Source of the DNA: Tricholoma matsutake
Taxonomy: Eukaryota; Basidiomycota; Agaricomycetes; Agaricales; Tricholomataceae
DNA: 64,000 bases
Assembly (NCBI GenBank): GCA_026075535.2
Contig: AP026544.2
Location: 3,968,001-4,032,000, forward strand
Reading direction: 5' to 3'
Shown: piece by piece, positions 1 to 11,248 of the stretch
Layout: each line of letters opens with the position of its first letter
How positions within the stretch are numbered: the stretch's first letter is position 1
Translations under genes and position numbers: made by a program
The notes under the pieces: model-generated
What the model was told of the DNA's origin: nothing
The model's database searches: none
What the model saw: the letters and a program-made list of their open reading frames with translations, nothing else

Positions 1-84
1 CATACCTGAAACCTGGTTCACAAAGAACAAGTTTTGTACCTGTTATTCGTACTTTCAAACACTTTCCAATAAGTTCTGTAGCTG

Positions 85-2170
85 AATACCATGGAGTCGC
101 TGGGAAAAACTCATGAGATCCTAAACTTCAAAGGAAGCAGACAAATATATTCACAAGGGTACGGGGTATGGGATGATGGGTCCCAGGCAGGTGAAACAGG
201 TTGTGACCAGGCTGAAGGAAGAGGTGTTGATGGAACTAGGGGTTGTGATGACAGAGGAATTTGGGGTCACCTCACGACTGTCACTGGTTGGATTGTAGGC
301 ACTTGTTCTGGGACTAGTGAGTTTATCAGCACCCAATGTCCTTCAATGCTAGAGCACCATTAGTTGATATGGAGCCAGCTGTGAGGAGATCTTACCTCCA
401 AGCCAACTTGTCTAAACTAATACGCACCCAACAAAATATAGCTTCCAACTCAACCACCACAAATCCATCATTCAATGCATCCCTAATGATACTGTGGTAA
501 TGTTTGTACCCAGCCCCATGCCCAGTAACCACCACACGCCAACCGATTACATTCCAATTAGGATTTGCAAACTCCTGCTCACCTTCCACACTTAATATGG
601 GTGGGTACAGCGGCAGTGTTGATTTGGGAATGGCAGCAACAGTAACTGGGATCCAGAACTCCACATATTGAAGTGGGACCTTGATCTGATAAGGTGCTAA
701 TCCTATGGTACAAATGACCATTGGCATCACAAGTGGTCAACTTACATGAGTAGAATTTTCATGGTCGTCAACCTGAACATTTTCTCGATAATCTCGCTTA
801 TAAATTATAATGTCGTTCTTGTCAACGGCAACTACCCATCCTGATGCATTGACATTGGGACCTGCAGCAACTCTGACATTGTCCCCAATCAGGATATTTT
901 TCTGTAATTGATCGTAGCCAAGCGTTGCAGTCATGTTGCATGCTGGAATCTCCACATTTACAGAGGAAATGTCAGAGCTAATAACAATGCCTGATAATCA
1001 TTGGAATTCTCCACTTGCAATAAGGACATGATTGCCCTGTTGGAGAACAAGTGCGTCATTCATGTTGAAGGCCTTTTTCAAAACCGAAACAGGTATTTCC
1101 TTATGTTTCTCAAAAAATGTGAGCTCGTCGCAGGTTGGAGTGGCATCAGCAGGGATGTAATCCTCTGTTTCTACTTCCAAAAATCCATTACGATACCTGT
1201 TTTTCCATGGAAAATATATGCATTGTTGTGCTGCTGCACACTCTTAGCACCATAACATTCCCTTACAGCATCGGCATTGAATAATACTTGCTGGGGCCGA
1301 CTACGATGGGCTCTCTTGGTCTTTTGCGAGTGGTGAATAGTATCAATGTGAGGTATGACATATAGCAAGGGGAGAAGTGTTTGAGGGTTAACATCCACTA
1401 CAAATGTCGTGTCACCTCTGTAAGGGTGTTTTTTCAGATGAACCCAACCTGGACTGCGTGGCGTGAACAAGGATAATTCTCGCAGAGAGACGACATAATC
1501 CTCAATAGGGACAGCTTGTACACCATTGCTGTTGGAATATACATTCGATAGACCTCTGCAAATTTTGTAGGCAGCTTCAATGTCGGATGCTTCAATGAAG
1601 ATTGACCCAGGACATGAAGTGTGAACAAAAGCAGAGAAGATTGAGGGCACTGTATTGTCAGAGGCTGTCAACACCCATTGCAAAATGTGGAATATGCTTA
1701 TTTCCTCCCATCCAGGCTAAACAGGCTAAATAAGCATGATTATTGGGAACAAGCTACAAAACAACCTTGACAGGCACCCTCCACAGAGCAGCATCATGGT
1801 GTGTTGGGTATTGAGCACAAACCCCATGTTTTGAGCCCTGGGATTCGATTTCTAGTGACATGTTCACAGCAGCACATTCTTGAGCTCATGTTAGAAACAA
1901 TTCCCAGCCATCACAAGCGTTGTCCACCTGTTCATATTCATGAAGAAGTAGCGCATGGGAGGTGATTCGGTCAGCTGCTAATGGCTCATATTGAAGAAAA
2001 TCATCTGAATATAATACAGTCAGCCATCAACTAGTTACCAGAACCTCCAGAAGATGAATTTAATTTAGATTGAGAAACTCACCTAAATCCCCACTATTGT
2101 CGTCCTGGCTGTCATCTCCTACTTCAGCTTCCAAACTCACAAATGGATTGACATCAGACTCCTTTGGAAA
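85..2170 (-). pseudogene. Spt5-like NGN/KOW protein relic
   Basis: Reads on the minus strand as a paralogue of transcription elongation factor Spt5. An acidic leader (about 2085-2165) is followed by an NGN domain (about 1430-1683, with the PGSIFIEA and VHLKKHPYRGD stretches), a KOW segment (737-955, GDNVRVAAGP then GWVVAVD), a second KOW-like stretch (392-660, GWRVVVTGHGAGY) and a Ser/Pro-rich tail containing SPAWDPSSHTP (near 160-192), which resembles the Spt5 C-terminal repeat. Likely introns lie at about 690-735, 345-392 and 1995-2085. It is broken: an in-frame TGA at 998-1000 where an Arg CGA is expected, a frame change near 1190, and further disruption around 1680-1760. Spt5 normally binds RNA polymerase II. 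Divergent Spt5-like copies are, to my knowledge, common among repeats of mushroom genomes, so this is probably an element-associated paralogue and not the housekeeping gene. The family call is firm; the origin is inference. Confidence 0.75.
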
Positions 2171-3608
2171 GAACTAGGCTATCAGAACTTCCGAAATAAT
2201 GGATTGACCAAGACCAAGTTCTCGATTTGACCCGCTTATACAAATGAGTAACTGGTAGAAAAAAGGAAAGGTTGCCATGTGACGTGAATGCACTTTTGGG
2301 TGCCATGGTACATGAGGGCAGGCACTTGTCACTACAAGTGCCTGCCCTCAACTTCCCTGTCTGCTAACTATCCTACCAAATACACCCAAACATCCATCCG
2401 TCTTGATCTTCAACACCTTGTTTCCCAGTTGTATATGTTAGATGGTCATTAGAAACTTACTTACTAGTGTGATTTGATTATCATGAGCATTGAGTACAAT
2501 AACTAAGTCTTAGTCTCCGTATGCGCTGCAACACTGGCTGAGAGAAATCACCTCACCAAGTCAGACCAAGACCATGTAGGCAAAGGGTATGTAACACCAT
2601 CAACATTATACCCACTCCATCATAGTATACTGATTCTACCCAAGTAGGATCATCTCTCATCTGCCAACCTCCACTTCCATGGCATCCACAGTATACATTG
2701 ATGGCCACCTTGATGCGCTATGAGTCCTGATGTGTAACTTTCTTACCTGTGTAGAGTAGGACACTAACTTATGTGAACACAGGAGTCAATTAAAACATGT
2801 CTAGATATTCCATGCACCGTGTTATACCATTGTCGAAATCATTTGCCAGTTTAACTTTATGTGGTGATTCAGCATCATACTGTCACTGCATGTACTCAGG
2901 GATACTATGTGCTTGTAAGTTCAAGGTTCTTCACCATCTAGTGGCAATCTGTTTGCTGAAGCAGCCATCCTTCTCATCTCATAGATCAAAGGCCCTGGGA
3001 CCAAGTAATATACATGCCTTATGACAAAGCAGATGTCATCTGTAGTTTGCCAATGTCCCCAAAATCCATGAATTCTGTAACATGTTTTGACTTGGATACG
3101 GACAACAAAGATAGGTTGATTTGTTGAACCATTATTGCACCCTTTCGATTGCTAGTCATCTGGTTGAGAGCCTGGGATTTTGGAGAAAGGTATCAATAGA
3201 TGGCACTAGTGACTGGTCAGACCGTCAGCTGGTTAGATAACATTGTCGTGATTGTCGGCAGCTCTATTGTGCTTCTACCAGATGGTATTAAAAGTTTGGT
3301 ACGTGATAAATCCTTTGAGCACCATGGGTCTGCTGACTTGGTCTCCATTCTCAGTGATCAGCATTCAGCACTTATGCTTCTGGCCTTTCTTTGCCTACCT
3401 ATCTACACCTCAACATCACTCTCAGCTGTATCTAGGAATACCCTATAACCAGAACTTGTTGGAGCCCACTTGTATCGACTAGTCCATTCAAGAATCCCTA
3501 GTCATAATGTTTCTTTGTCTTCGAGCCCCATCTTGAGTAGATTCTGTACATGATAAAAATACCATCTCGTTCTCATGAGATGTCTCGCACTTGTTCGCCA
3601 GTGAACAG
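2171..3608. other. No gene recognised; contains a perfect short hairpin
   Basis: I see no coding pattern or recognised repeat family in this stretch. Short open frames here lack domain resemblance. At 2314-2329 and 2334-2349 there is a perfect 16-bp inverted repeat (arm starts GAGGGCAGGCACTTGT) around a 4-base loop. Confidence 0.6.
2314..2349. repeat. Perfect 16-bp hairpin with 4-base loop
   Basis: The left arm at 2314-2329 is the exact reverse complement of 2334-2349, separated by CACT. It could be the tip of a decayed fold-back element; no terminator role is implied in a fungal context. Confidence 0.85.
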
Positions 3609-4936
3609 TGATGATGCTCAACCCGGAAACCTAAACAAAACCCACAAAATGGCTTTGGATGGTATAACACAAGTCAGAGGAAGGATGCGAGGCCCTCTAG
3701 ACGTCACCTGTCAGATCGACCATCAAATAGCCATAGAAGGACTGCTTGTCAAAGCAGTTCGAAGCTAAAAGAATGTGTTTCGAGGACTTGCAATGATTTT
3801 TGAGATGTCGCAATGCTTTTCGAGATGTCATGATATTTTTCGAAGAAGTTTTGAGGAATTTTGAGTGCGCAAATATGATCGGACGCAAGATCGGGGGACT
3901 AGATGAGTAGTAGAAGTGAAGAAAAGGTGAATCAAGGGAAACAAGAGCGAAAATAGTGTAATGCAAGGAATTTCAAGGAAATTTAGCATAAAACACCAAA
4001 CTTTGGACTGAATAAGACTAAACTGTACTCTCAAATCACTGATCTGGGAGGAAGACAATGGCTTTCTTGTTTTTCTTTGTATCTAGTAAATCTTTTGATA
4101 TAAAATAAAGAAAGTACCTACAAAAGGCTAGAGAACATGAGGCAAACATGTGGAAAACTTGAAGCAAAAGACAATATAAGTATATCAGAACAATAAAGCG
4201 AGCCTAGAAAGGGTGAATATAACACATGATGAAGAAATAATAAGAAAGAATAGCTAAAACTGGACTGTCCTTGTTATAAATTGAATAAAAGATTGGAAAC
4301 TGCTTCGAGTGGATTGTATGCATGCACATGCGGTCGAAATGTATTCAATATACTCAATATAGTGTCCCATGTGTCCAGCATGCGTCCGAAGATCGTTCGA
4401 ACAGGAAATACTGTGTCCGACAATGTTTTTCGAGGTTTGATGTTTTTCAAAGATTTTTGAAGATTCTTCGGACTTCGTTTGTGGCCTGATATCAGTGCGA
4501 TATTGTTCAACAATGGTAGGGGATACGTCTGGCATGTGTGCGATGATTATTTGGATAGCAATATAGTGTCCAATGTCGATTTGCGATGTTTGATGATTTT
4601 CAAAGTCAGTCGAGGAAATATCGGACTTGTTCGAAGGCCAATATCGCTGCGATATTGCTCAAAACTGGTTCGGAACCCATCGACGATGTTCCAAGTGTAT
4701 ATCCTGAGCTGTACGAAGGTTGGGGGAATTGTATTATGGCGGCCAAAGGCATACAAAGAATTTTGAGGTGTCGCAAAGAGTTTTGAAGTGTTGCAAAGAA
4801 TTTTGAAGCATTCTCGTGACTTTGTAGAGCTTTGTAGAGCTTTGTAGAGCTTTGGAAGGGTTTGTATGGGTTTGTAGAGCTTTGACTACAATTGTAGATG
4901 TGTTTTCTGAGCTTGAACGACAAGGTGGACCTATCA
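3609..4936 (+). repeat. Solo LTR-like repeat, family L, copy 1
   Basis: Starts TGATGATGCTCAACC and ends GGACCTATCA, the same termini as copies at 16216-17355, 21657-22820 and 30937-32011. TG...CA ends and isolated occurrence fit a solo LTR of about 1.1-1.3 kb. The flanking 4-mers (ACAG and ATGG) do not match here, so this copy lacks a visible target duplication. Internally it carries many short TCGAA/TTTCGA-rich direct repeats, which may explain its greater length. No internal retroelement region of this family is in the window. Confidence 0.7.
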
Positions 4937-5524
4937 ATGGGTTTCAAAACATCCGTGTTTGTCTGTGTCGCACCATTGAGAGCTTCTGAGCTCCATCGTC
5001 TGCATATCACAAGGCCAGTGCATAGATTGTGCCTTGTTGTGATCCTTACTCACCATCGATTACTCCTAATAGCAGTTGTTTTATTCATTATTGAACAAGG
5101 ATGGTCCAGCTCGGGTCCAACATCCTTGTTCATTCATGTATGTCCACTTTCATCCCTGATAAATATTATTGACTATTGATAGGATTATCACTTCAAAATA
5201 TTGAGACTGACCAGTTTCGGGCACTGGCACTTCATTGTCTTTGTGGCATACTTATCTGTTTGCCATTTCTTTTCACGTGGGGCTATGGTTATGCCTGACA
5301 TTGTGGGATGCGTCATTCCATGAACTATCCTTTCAGTGTTAGTGGGTTCGTGCTGCAGTGCAAACATTACAATCATGATATGGAGTAGTTTACTATCTAA
5401 AAGTAGGTTTCAGGATGCTTTCTCAAGTCAGGCTGACCCAATATATTTTCAAGAATCCTGAAAGGAGATTTCATATGTATCACATCTTGCAAGAGGTATA
5501 AAAGGCATATAATACAGGTGGAGA
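4937..5524. other. Unassigned sequence upstream of the hAT gene
   Basis: No convincing coding exon or terminal inverted repeat was found between the solo LTR and the first recognisable transposase exon. The 5' terminus of the autonomous hAT element should lie here or in sequence removed by the LTR insertion. Confidence 0.4.
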
Positions 5525-7589
5525 ATACTCAGTTGATCCAACCCCTGCTCCATACATACTATGCCTCACAGATGAGCCCCCAGTCATTGCTGCGTCATCA
5601 GAGGACAGAGAAACCATCGATATTAATATTGTGGACTCTGATCCAGATGTTGACAATCCTTCTCCTCATGTTACACAGCCACCTGTCCAAGGTCCTTTAC
5701 ATTCCATCTATTTGACCGATCCTCACTAACTATGTTGAGGTTACAGGGACAATTGCAAGTCGACACACCACGAGATCAGTCCAATCCGTTGAGTCCATTG
5801 ATAGCACCACCAGAAAGCAACAATCCACTACTCAAGATATTACACATTATTTCATGCCAAAAAAGGAAGGAGGAGACTGTATCTGCATGTCCTGCAGGTT
5901 AGTATTGCTCCATGGCACCGAATGTTTATGTTCTGATATTGCTCTTGATCAGAGATGAGCACAATGCCCTCGAAGACAAAATGCAATGGCCAAACCATTG
6001 TAACTATGTATATTCCTGGAGGACAGCAAACACCGGACTCAGATCTCATCTTGAATGCTTCCATAAAGAGGAATATTTACTCCTCAGCAAGCAAAGGGGA
6101 TGGGTAGTGCAGCTTGCTTCAGTCAAGAGCCAACAATCAAAGTCTACTGGTAACTTGAGGCCCTGGCCCATGTTTTCGTCAGATGCTGTCACTGATTACT
6201 TGGTGTGCTTCATCGCTGCCAATGACCAGGTAAGACTCACCCTGCTAGAAGTGGGGTCTTCAATTTTATTATTATCAATTTATCTATAGTCCATCAACAT
6301 GGTTGAGAACAAGCAGTTCAGAGAGCTCTTGACCCTTTTTTGGGATGATTATCACAAGGACAATATCCCTCACCAGTCCCATATATGTCAAGCAATAATG
6401 GAAATGTGGCAAAAGTCATTCAAGGAATTAAAATTAAATCTAGCGGTATGGTTAATAGATTGAATTGATATTAGTTTACTAATGTCTTTCATATTCTAGA
6501 AAGCAGCCAGCACTTTATCCTTCACCATGGACATATGGTCCGATAAGAAGTGCCAATCATTCCTTTGCATCACGGTTCACTGGGTGGCTTATAGCCAGCC
6601 TGATAATCAAGGGGCGCTGATTCTGAAGGCTTCACTTCTTGCTTTCCATGCTCTTCATGGAAGACACTGGCAAAGCCATTGCCAATATTGTATATGCTTT
6701 GCTCCAGAGGGTGGGCATTACCAGTGATGTATGTGTTGCTATAATTATATCTTTGACTCTCCACTGATAGTTACATCAGGCCAGACACTGGACGCTCGAC
6801 AACATGTCCAATAATGGCACATTTTTGACATGCCTGCAAGATATTTATCTTCATGACCAGCCTACTGTTGTCTTCCATGCTGAAGACTCCCAAATAGCCT
6901 GCTTCCCCCACATCATCAATATATGTGTGCAACACACAATAAAGGCGTTGAACAATAATATAGATCCAAACTTGGAAGATGACAACACCACCCACAACAA
7001 TGATTATGTCCCCACTGATCTCCTTGGCAAAGTTTGGTTGCTGGTCAAAGCGATTCGAGCTTCTGGGCTGCGCCAAGCCACGTTCAACCAGGTTGTCTTG
7101 AGCAGAAATAGCGCTGGCTGGTGGAAAGATGAAAACAAGGCCGCTATATCGATCAAACCATTAAAATTCCTTTGTGATGTGAGGACTAGATGGGATTCTA
7201 CATACCAAATGCTTGTCAGAATACGAATATTCAGGGAGGTAAATACATTCCCTTGTTCTCGCGCTCATCTCTAGCTGACCATCGATAAGCTGCTTGACCA
7301 GTTCCTGAGCCTTGGCAGCTCAAGTGACATTGAGAAATTCTGCTTATCAGCTGTGGAGTGGATCCGTGTTACCGATATAATTGGCGTACTCCAGGTAACA
7401 TCTCCAAACCAATTTGACGCTTATATTTCAACCTAATGCACCATGTCAGTATTCGCACTTAAGGCATGACATGGGTACAGTAAACCCATGATAATATGGT
7501 TACAGGTATGCATGGTTATGGGTATGGGTCAGAAGTTGCTGTACCCAGGCAATACCGTACCCATTTCCACGGTGTTATGGGTATGATGT

Positions 7590-7960
7590 GGGTATCTTTC
7601 ACTCTTGTTTTTTCCTAACTAACTAATGTTTTTATTTGACTTTTAGGTTCTAATGGTGCTATAACTGGCCCAAACGACGTCTATCGTCATTTGGGCCCTA
7701 GGTATTTTTTTCTATCTTTCATTCTTGTTTTTTCATAACTAATGTTTTTATTCAACTTTTAGGTTCTAATGGTGCTATAACTGGCCCAAATGACGTCTAT
7801 CATTGTTTGGGCCCTAGGTATTTTTTTCTGTCTTTCATTCTTGTTTTTTCCTAACTAACTAATCTTTTTATTCAACTTTTAGGTTCTAATGGTGCTATAA
7901 CTGGCCCAAACGATGTCTATTGTCATTTGGGCCCTAGGTATTTTTTTCTGTCTTTTGTTC
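7590..7960 (+). repeat. Tandem intron-like modules
   Basis: About three copies of a roughly 117-bp unit. Each has a GGCCCAAA...TTTGGGCC hairpin, then CTAG followed by GTATTTTTTTC, a CTAACTAACTAAT-like stretch, and a pyrimidine-rich end at CTTTTAG, then GTTCTAATGG. The GT...AG stretches at 7702-7762 (61 bp) and 7818-7882 (65 bp) match host intron length and signals. Confidence 0.85.
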
Positions 7961-7964
7961 TTAC

Positions 7965-8240
7965 CACCCCCCCTTGCTCGCAAACACGAGGTGGGGTCGT
8001 TCTCTGTTCGTTTCACTCGGGAGTGCTGCCACGTCACCACTACCACCCCCTCTCACTTGCAAATGCAAGTTGGGGGTGGTTCTTCATCTGTTTCTCTCAC
8101 AACAGCTGCCAAGTCATGACTACCACCCCCTCTCGCTCTCAAACGTGAGGTGGGGGTGTTTCTTATTTTGCTAACTCACAACGGCTGGTACATGACCACT
8201 ACCACCCCCCCTCACTCGCAATTGCAAGTTGGAGGTGGTT
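7965..8240 (+). repeat. Tandem array of C-rich/G-rich hairpins
   Basis: Four related units, each an inverted repeat of the form ACCACCCCCTC...CTTGCAA / TTGCAAG...GGGGGTGGT, separated by about 45 bp. The two arms of each unit change together in places, for example CTTGCAAATGCAAG beside CTCGCAATTGCAAG. Confidence 0.75.
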
Positions 8241-9462
8241 CTTCATTGTATTTAGATATATTTAGAGTTATAATAAATTATTAATGTCATACCCATGGGT
8301 TTCGACCAAAATCCCCCTGTACCTGCAGTAAAACTGCACCCATAACTGTAATGGGTATGGTGTTCATGGGTACAGGTACACAAAATTATACCTGGGGGTT
8401 ACCCGAGTCACACCCTACCTGCACTCTGTCCAACAAGTATTGTCGAAGGAGAAAACTCCGGTATTAGTGGGCATCATCCCCACATTTGAGTGCTTTATGA
8501 CAGCGTGGGAGACTCTCACCCAGAAAAACCCCTGTTTAAGAGATGCCCTCAATGTTGGCCTCTCTTTCACAACTAAATATTATGGTGAAATGGATTCTAC
8601 CAAGGCTTATGTTATTGTGATGTGTGAGTGGAGCCTCACTTTCGGCATTTCATTTTAACGATGCTTGCTATTCCAGTCATTCATCCTGGTATTCGCTTAA
8701 CCTGGATTAGGAAGCATTGGGGACCAGAATTTGTGGTAGATGCAGAGACAAAGATCAAGGACCTTGTACATCACCATGTCTTCCTGCAGCATGCTCATCT
8801 GCTCATTAATGACTATGTGTTAGATGGCTGCCTACAGAGTCAGACATGCTATAGGTGTCACTGCACAGACCACTAGTTCTCATCCTCTCACCATGGGCCC
8901 ATCTAAGACTTCTCTAGGATATGCCAACCTTGGCCTGCCCTCCCAGCTGAATATCAATGTTGATGACAAGATGAACTGGCCTGAGGCCAGCATGGAAGGA
9001 CAGTCTGTTGAAGAAGAATTTACCACTTATGATAACTCAATGTGGGCACCCATCGACCAGGATCTTCTTGTGTACTGGGGTGTAAGTGGTCTATTATCAT
9101 GGGTTAGCTAGCTGACCCGAGTGTAGTATCCAACGATTTTTGCCATAGCGATGGATTACCTTCCTATCCAAGCTTCTTCTGTCCCATGTGAACAGGCTTT
9201 TTTGTTGAGTGCCAAAACTGACACAGCTTGACACAATCGGATCAGCCCAGTATTAATGGAAGCACTACAAATGTTGAAACATACCTTTAACAACTCATCT
9301 ATGGATTTCACTGCTGATCTTCTCACCCCAGAAGCTGAGCTCATTGTGGACACAAATGTGGACTTACTTGCTAATTTAATTTCTGCGAGTGGGGATGTGA
9401 TGCGAGAGAATGCAATGGACAGGATTGTAGTAGAGATCGAAAATGAGGCCAACACAGCTTGA

Positions 9463-9690
9463 TCATGTGCTTCTCTCTCTATTTTTCAAGGCTGCTGAAA
9501 TCCAAATGATGTGTACTTTTAGTTGATACTATTAACCATGAATACCACAACACCTTGTTCCTGTATATGTACTGATGAGAAATCTGATCTGACCATCCTT
9601 ATTTATGTAAGCAATTCTGGTTGAATCAACGTTGAACTTGAACCTCATCAAAGATAGCGAATACTGTTCTCACCATAAGTACTTATCTTT
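9463..9690. other. 3' flank of the hAT gene
   Basis: Non-coding. The downstream terminus of the autonomous hAT element would be expected here, but I could not identify an inverted repeat. Confidence 0.3.
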
Positions 9691-9704
9691 CTCACTGATT
9701 GAGG

Positions 9705-10478
9705 GTAACGATGCTGATGTTGAAGCAAGCTAGTCTTTTTCACAATTCACTCAATAACACTGACTCGCGACCAATGGGAGATCTGCCTCCTGGTGTGTTC
9801 AGAGTATGTGGAAAGTATAGGCTGAGAAAGAAGATTGGTTCAGGGTCCTTCAGTGAGCTCCTTCACTTCTTATACCTCTCTGCAAGTTACACCTTTCTCG
9901 TTGAAGCTAATCTGACACCTAGATTTCCCATGTCGAATACATCCATTCTCAAAATTATGTCCACTGTGACATCAAAACCTGATAACCTCCTCATTGGCGC
10001 TCATCACGAGCACCATCTGGTCAATATCATCAATTTTGGGCTTCCAAACAGATATTGCGATGAAATCACCCTCATTCATATCCCTTACCACACATACAAA
10101 CATCTGGTTGGCACAGCGCACTACACTTCGATCAACTCCCACTTGGGCATTGAGCAGGCCCGACGTGACGACCTTGAATCCCTTGCGTACAACCTCATCT
10201 ATTTTCTCCATGGTTCGCTTCCATGGCAACATTTTGATGCATCCCCAAGGATGAAGAAGTATTGTGGTATCATGCAACAGAAGTCGGGGATTTCTGTTGC
10301 TGAGTTATGTTCTGGCATTCCTGATGAGTTCCGCACTTTTCTTTGTTACACTCAGGCCCTCGCCTTCACTGTAGAGCCAGATTACACCTATGTTCGCACA
10401 CTGTTCCAAGACCTCTTTGACAGATGTGGATATCAGGATGATGGAGTCTTCGACTGGAGTGAGAGGACTGAACGATAA
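9705..10478 (+). pseudogene. Casein-kinase-1-like kinase relic
   Basis: The start of a CK1 kinase fold is visible (GKYRLRKKIGSGSFS, near 9808-9852), followed by a GT...AG intron (about 9853-9922). The next exon resumes far downstream in the fold at ISHVEYIHSQNYV, so most of the N-lobe, including the ATP-binding Lys, is missing. The catalytic loop reads HCDIK instead of HRDIK, with one extra A before PDN that shifts the frame. The DFG position reads NFG. The later CK1 signature GTAHYTSINSHLGIEQ...RRDDLESLAYNLIYFLHGSLPWQ is clear. CK1 kinases phosphorylate acidic Ser/Thr sites; this copy cannot be active. Similar CK1-like copies are, from general knowledge, spread among repeats in some mushroom genomes. 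Confidence 0.8.
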
Positions 10479-11240
10479 ATATTCTATCCTCAAGTTGCTT
10501 CGACACTGACCCCGAGATTCCAGGTTGTGTTGAGTGTCCTGTTATTCTTTACACTTACTTTCATGGTCTTTGCATGTACCTAGCTGTGCTAGGCTGCCAC
10601 TCCCTACATTTATACATACGCAATGCCCAAGGACACTTTATGTATCACAATTTTATGGTACATTATTTAGGTTATGTCACGTCGTTGCCTTGTTCAAAAG
10701 TTGTTGTATAGTATGTTACTACAAGATCCTGTTGTACGTAACACATTATATCATACTTTCCCCTGTAACATAGAAGGCATCTTCGAGTTGTCGAAGTTTG
10801 AGACAATTCCAGCTTTCTCCATGGATCATTGTAGTATTGATGTATTGAATAGTGGTTGCCATGTTTACAATTTGATATACTGGGGTATGCCTGTACAGCC
10901 TCGACAGACCCGAAAATTTCCTTCAACCTGCTTTGTAATCAGAATGACGCCTTCGTCGCTACATGTGTGGAAGGCTGGAAGTGGCGGTAACGGTGGTAAG
11001 GGAGGCGGTAAGGGAGGCGGTAAGGAAAGCAGTAGTAGACGCAGAGGACCGTCCAACACTTGGCCACCATGGGGAACTGGCAGGGGAACAGGAGGGAAGC
11101 AGTGGAATGGAATGCAAGGAAGCATCAGGAGAATCCAGATGAAACAGGTGTGGGGCGTCGGGCAAGGATGTAGCGCCCGCAGCCCGATAGAACACCTGGT
11201 TTTCTCCCATCGAATTTGATCGAAATGGCCTCATTTTTGT
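10479..11240. other. Unassigned; Gly-rich reading frame, no domain
   Basis: A plus-strand frame near 10950-11219 encodes GGKGGGKGGGK-type repeats from a GGAGGCGGTAAG short tandem repeat. It has no recognisable fold and is probably not a gene. Confidence 0.4.
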
Positions 11241-11248
11241 CCGACAAG

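Larger units (their letters stand above)
7460..8417. mobile_element. Non-autonomous hAT-like element inside the transposase gene
   Basis: Interrupts the hAT transposase just after an intron acceptor. Its ends are imperfect inverted repeats: left TAAGGCATGACATGGGTAC, right (reverse complement) TAGGGTGTGACTCGGGTAAC. The flanks TTCGCACT (7452-7459) and CCTGCACT (8418-8425) share GCACT and differ by transitions only, consistent with a decayed 8-bp duplication typical of hAT insertions. Inside are subterminal TGGGTAYGG repeats, tandem intron-like modules (7590-7960) and a tandem hairpin array (7965-8240). It has no coding capacity. Confidence 0.7.
5525..9462 (+). pseudogene. hAT-family transposase with BED zinc finger, disrupted
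   Basis: A multi-exon hAT transposase that would excise and reinsert hAT DNA elements. Readable exons are about 5525-5691, 5747-5897, 5953-6229, 6290-6445, 6499-6730, 6779-7239, 7277-7394 and 8418 onward. A BED-type zinc finger is formed by CICMSCR at the end of exon 2 and SHLECFH in exon 3. The RNase H-like core shows TMDIWSDKK and TLDNMSNN, and the C-terminal dimerisation segment shows VPCEQAFLLSAKT followed by ISPVLMEALQML. Introns have GT...AG ends and 50-60 bp lengths. Defects are a frameshift near 6660, an in-frame TGA at 9229-9231 where the family has Arg, and a 0.96-kb element inserted at 7460-8417. It is the only hAT transposase gene in the window, and the many elements with 8-bp target duplications nearby may once have been mobilised by relatives of it (inference). 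Confidence 0.85.

Noticed and set aside
3609..4936. Target duplication for LTR copy 1
   Set aside because: Flanks ACAG and ATGG do not match even allowing one transition.
5525..9231. TGA as selenocysteine or reassigned codon
   Set aside because: Host genes in the same window use TGA as a stop (Rds1 ends with TAG, glycogen phosphorylase with TGA), and the TGA codons in repeats lie at expected Arg or Trp sites.
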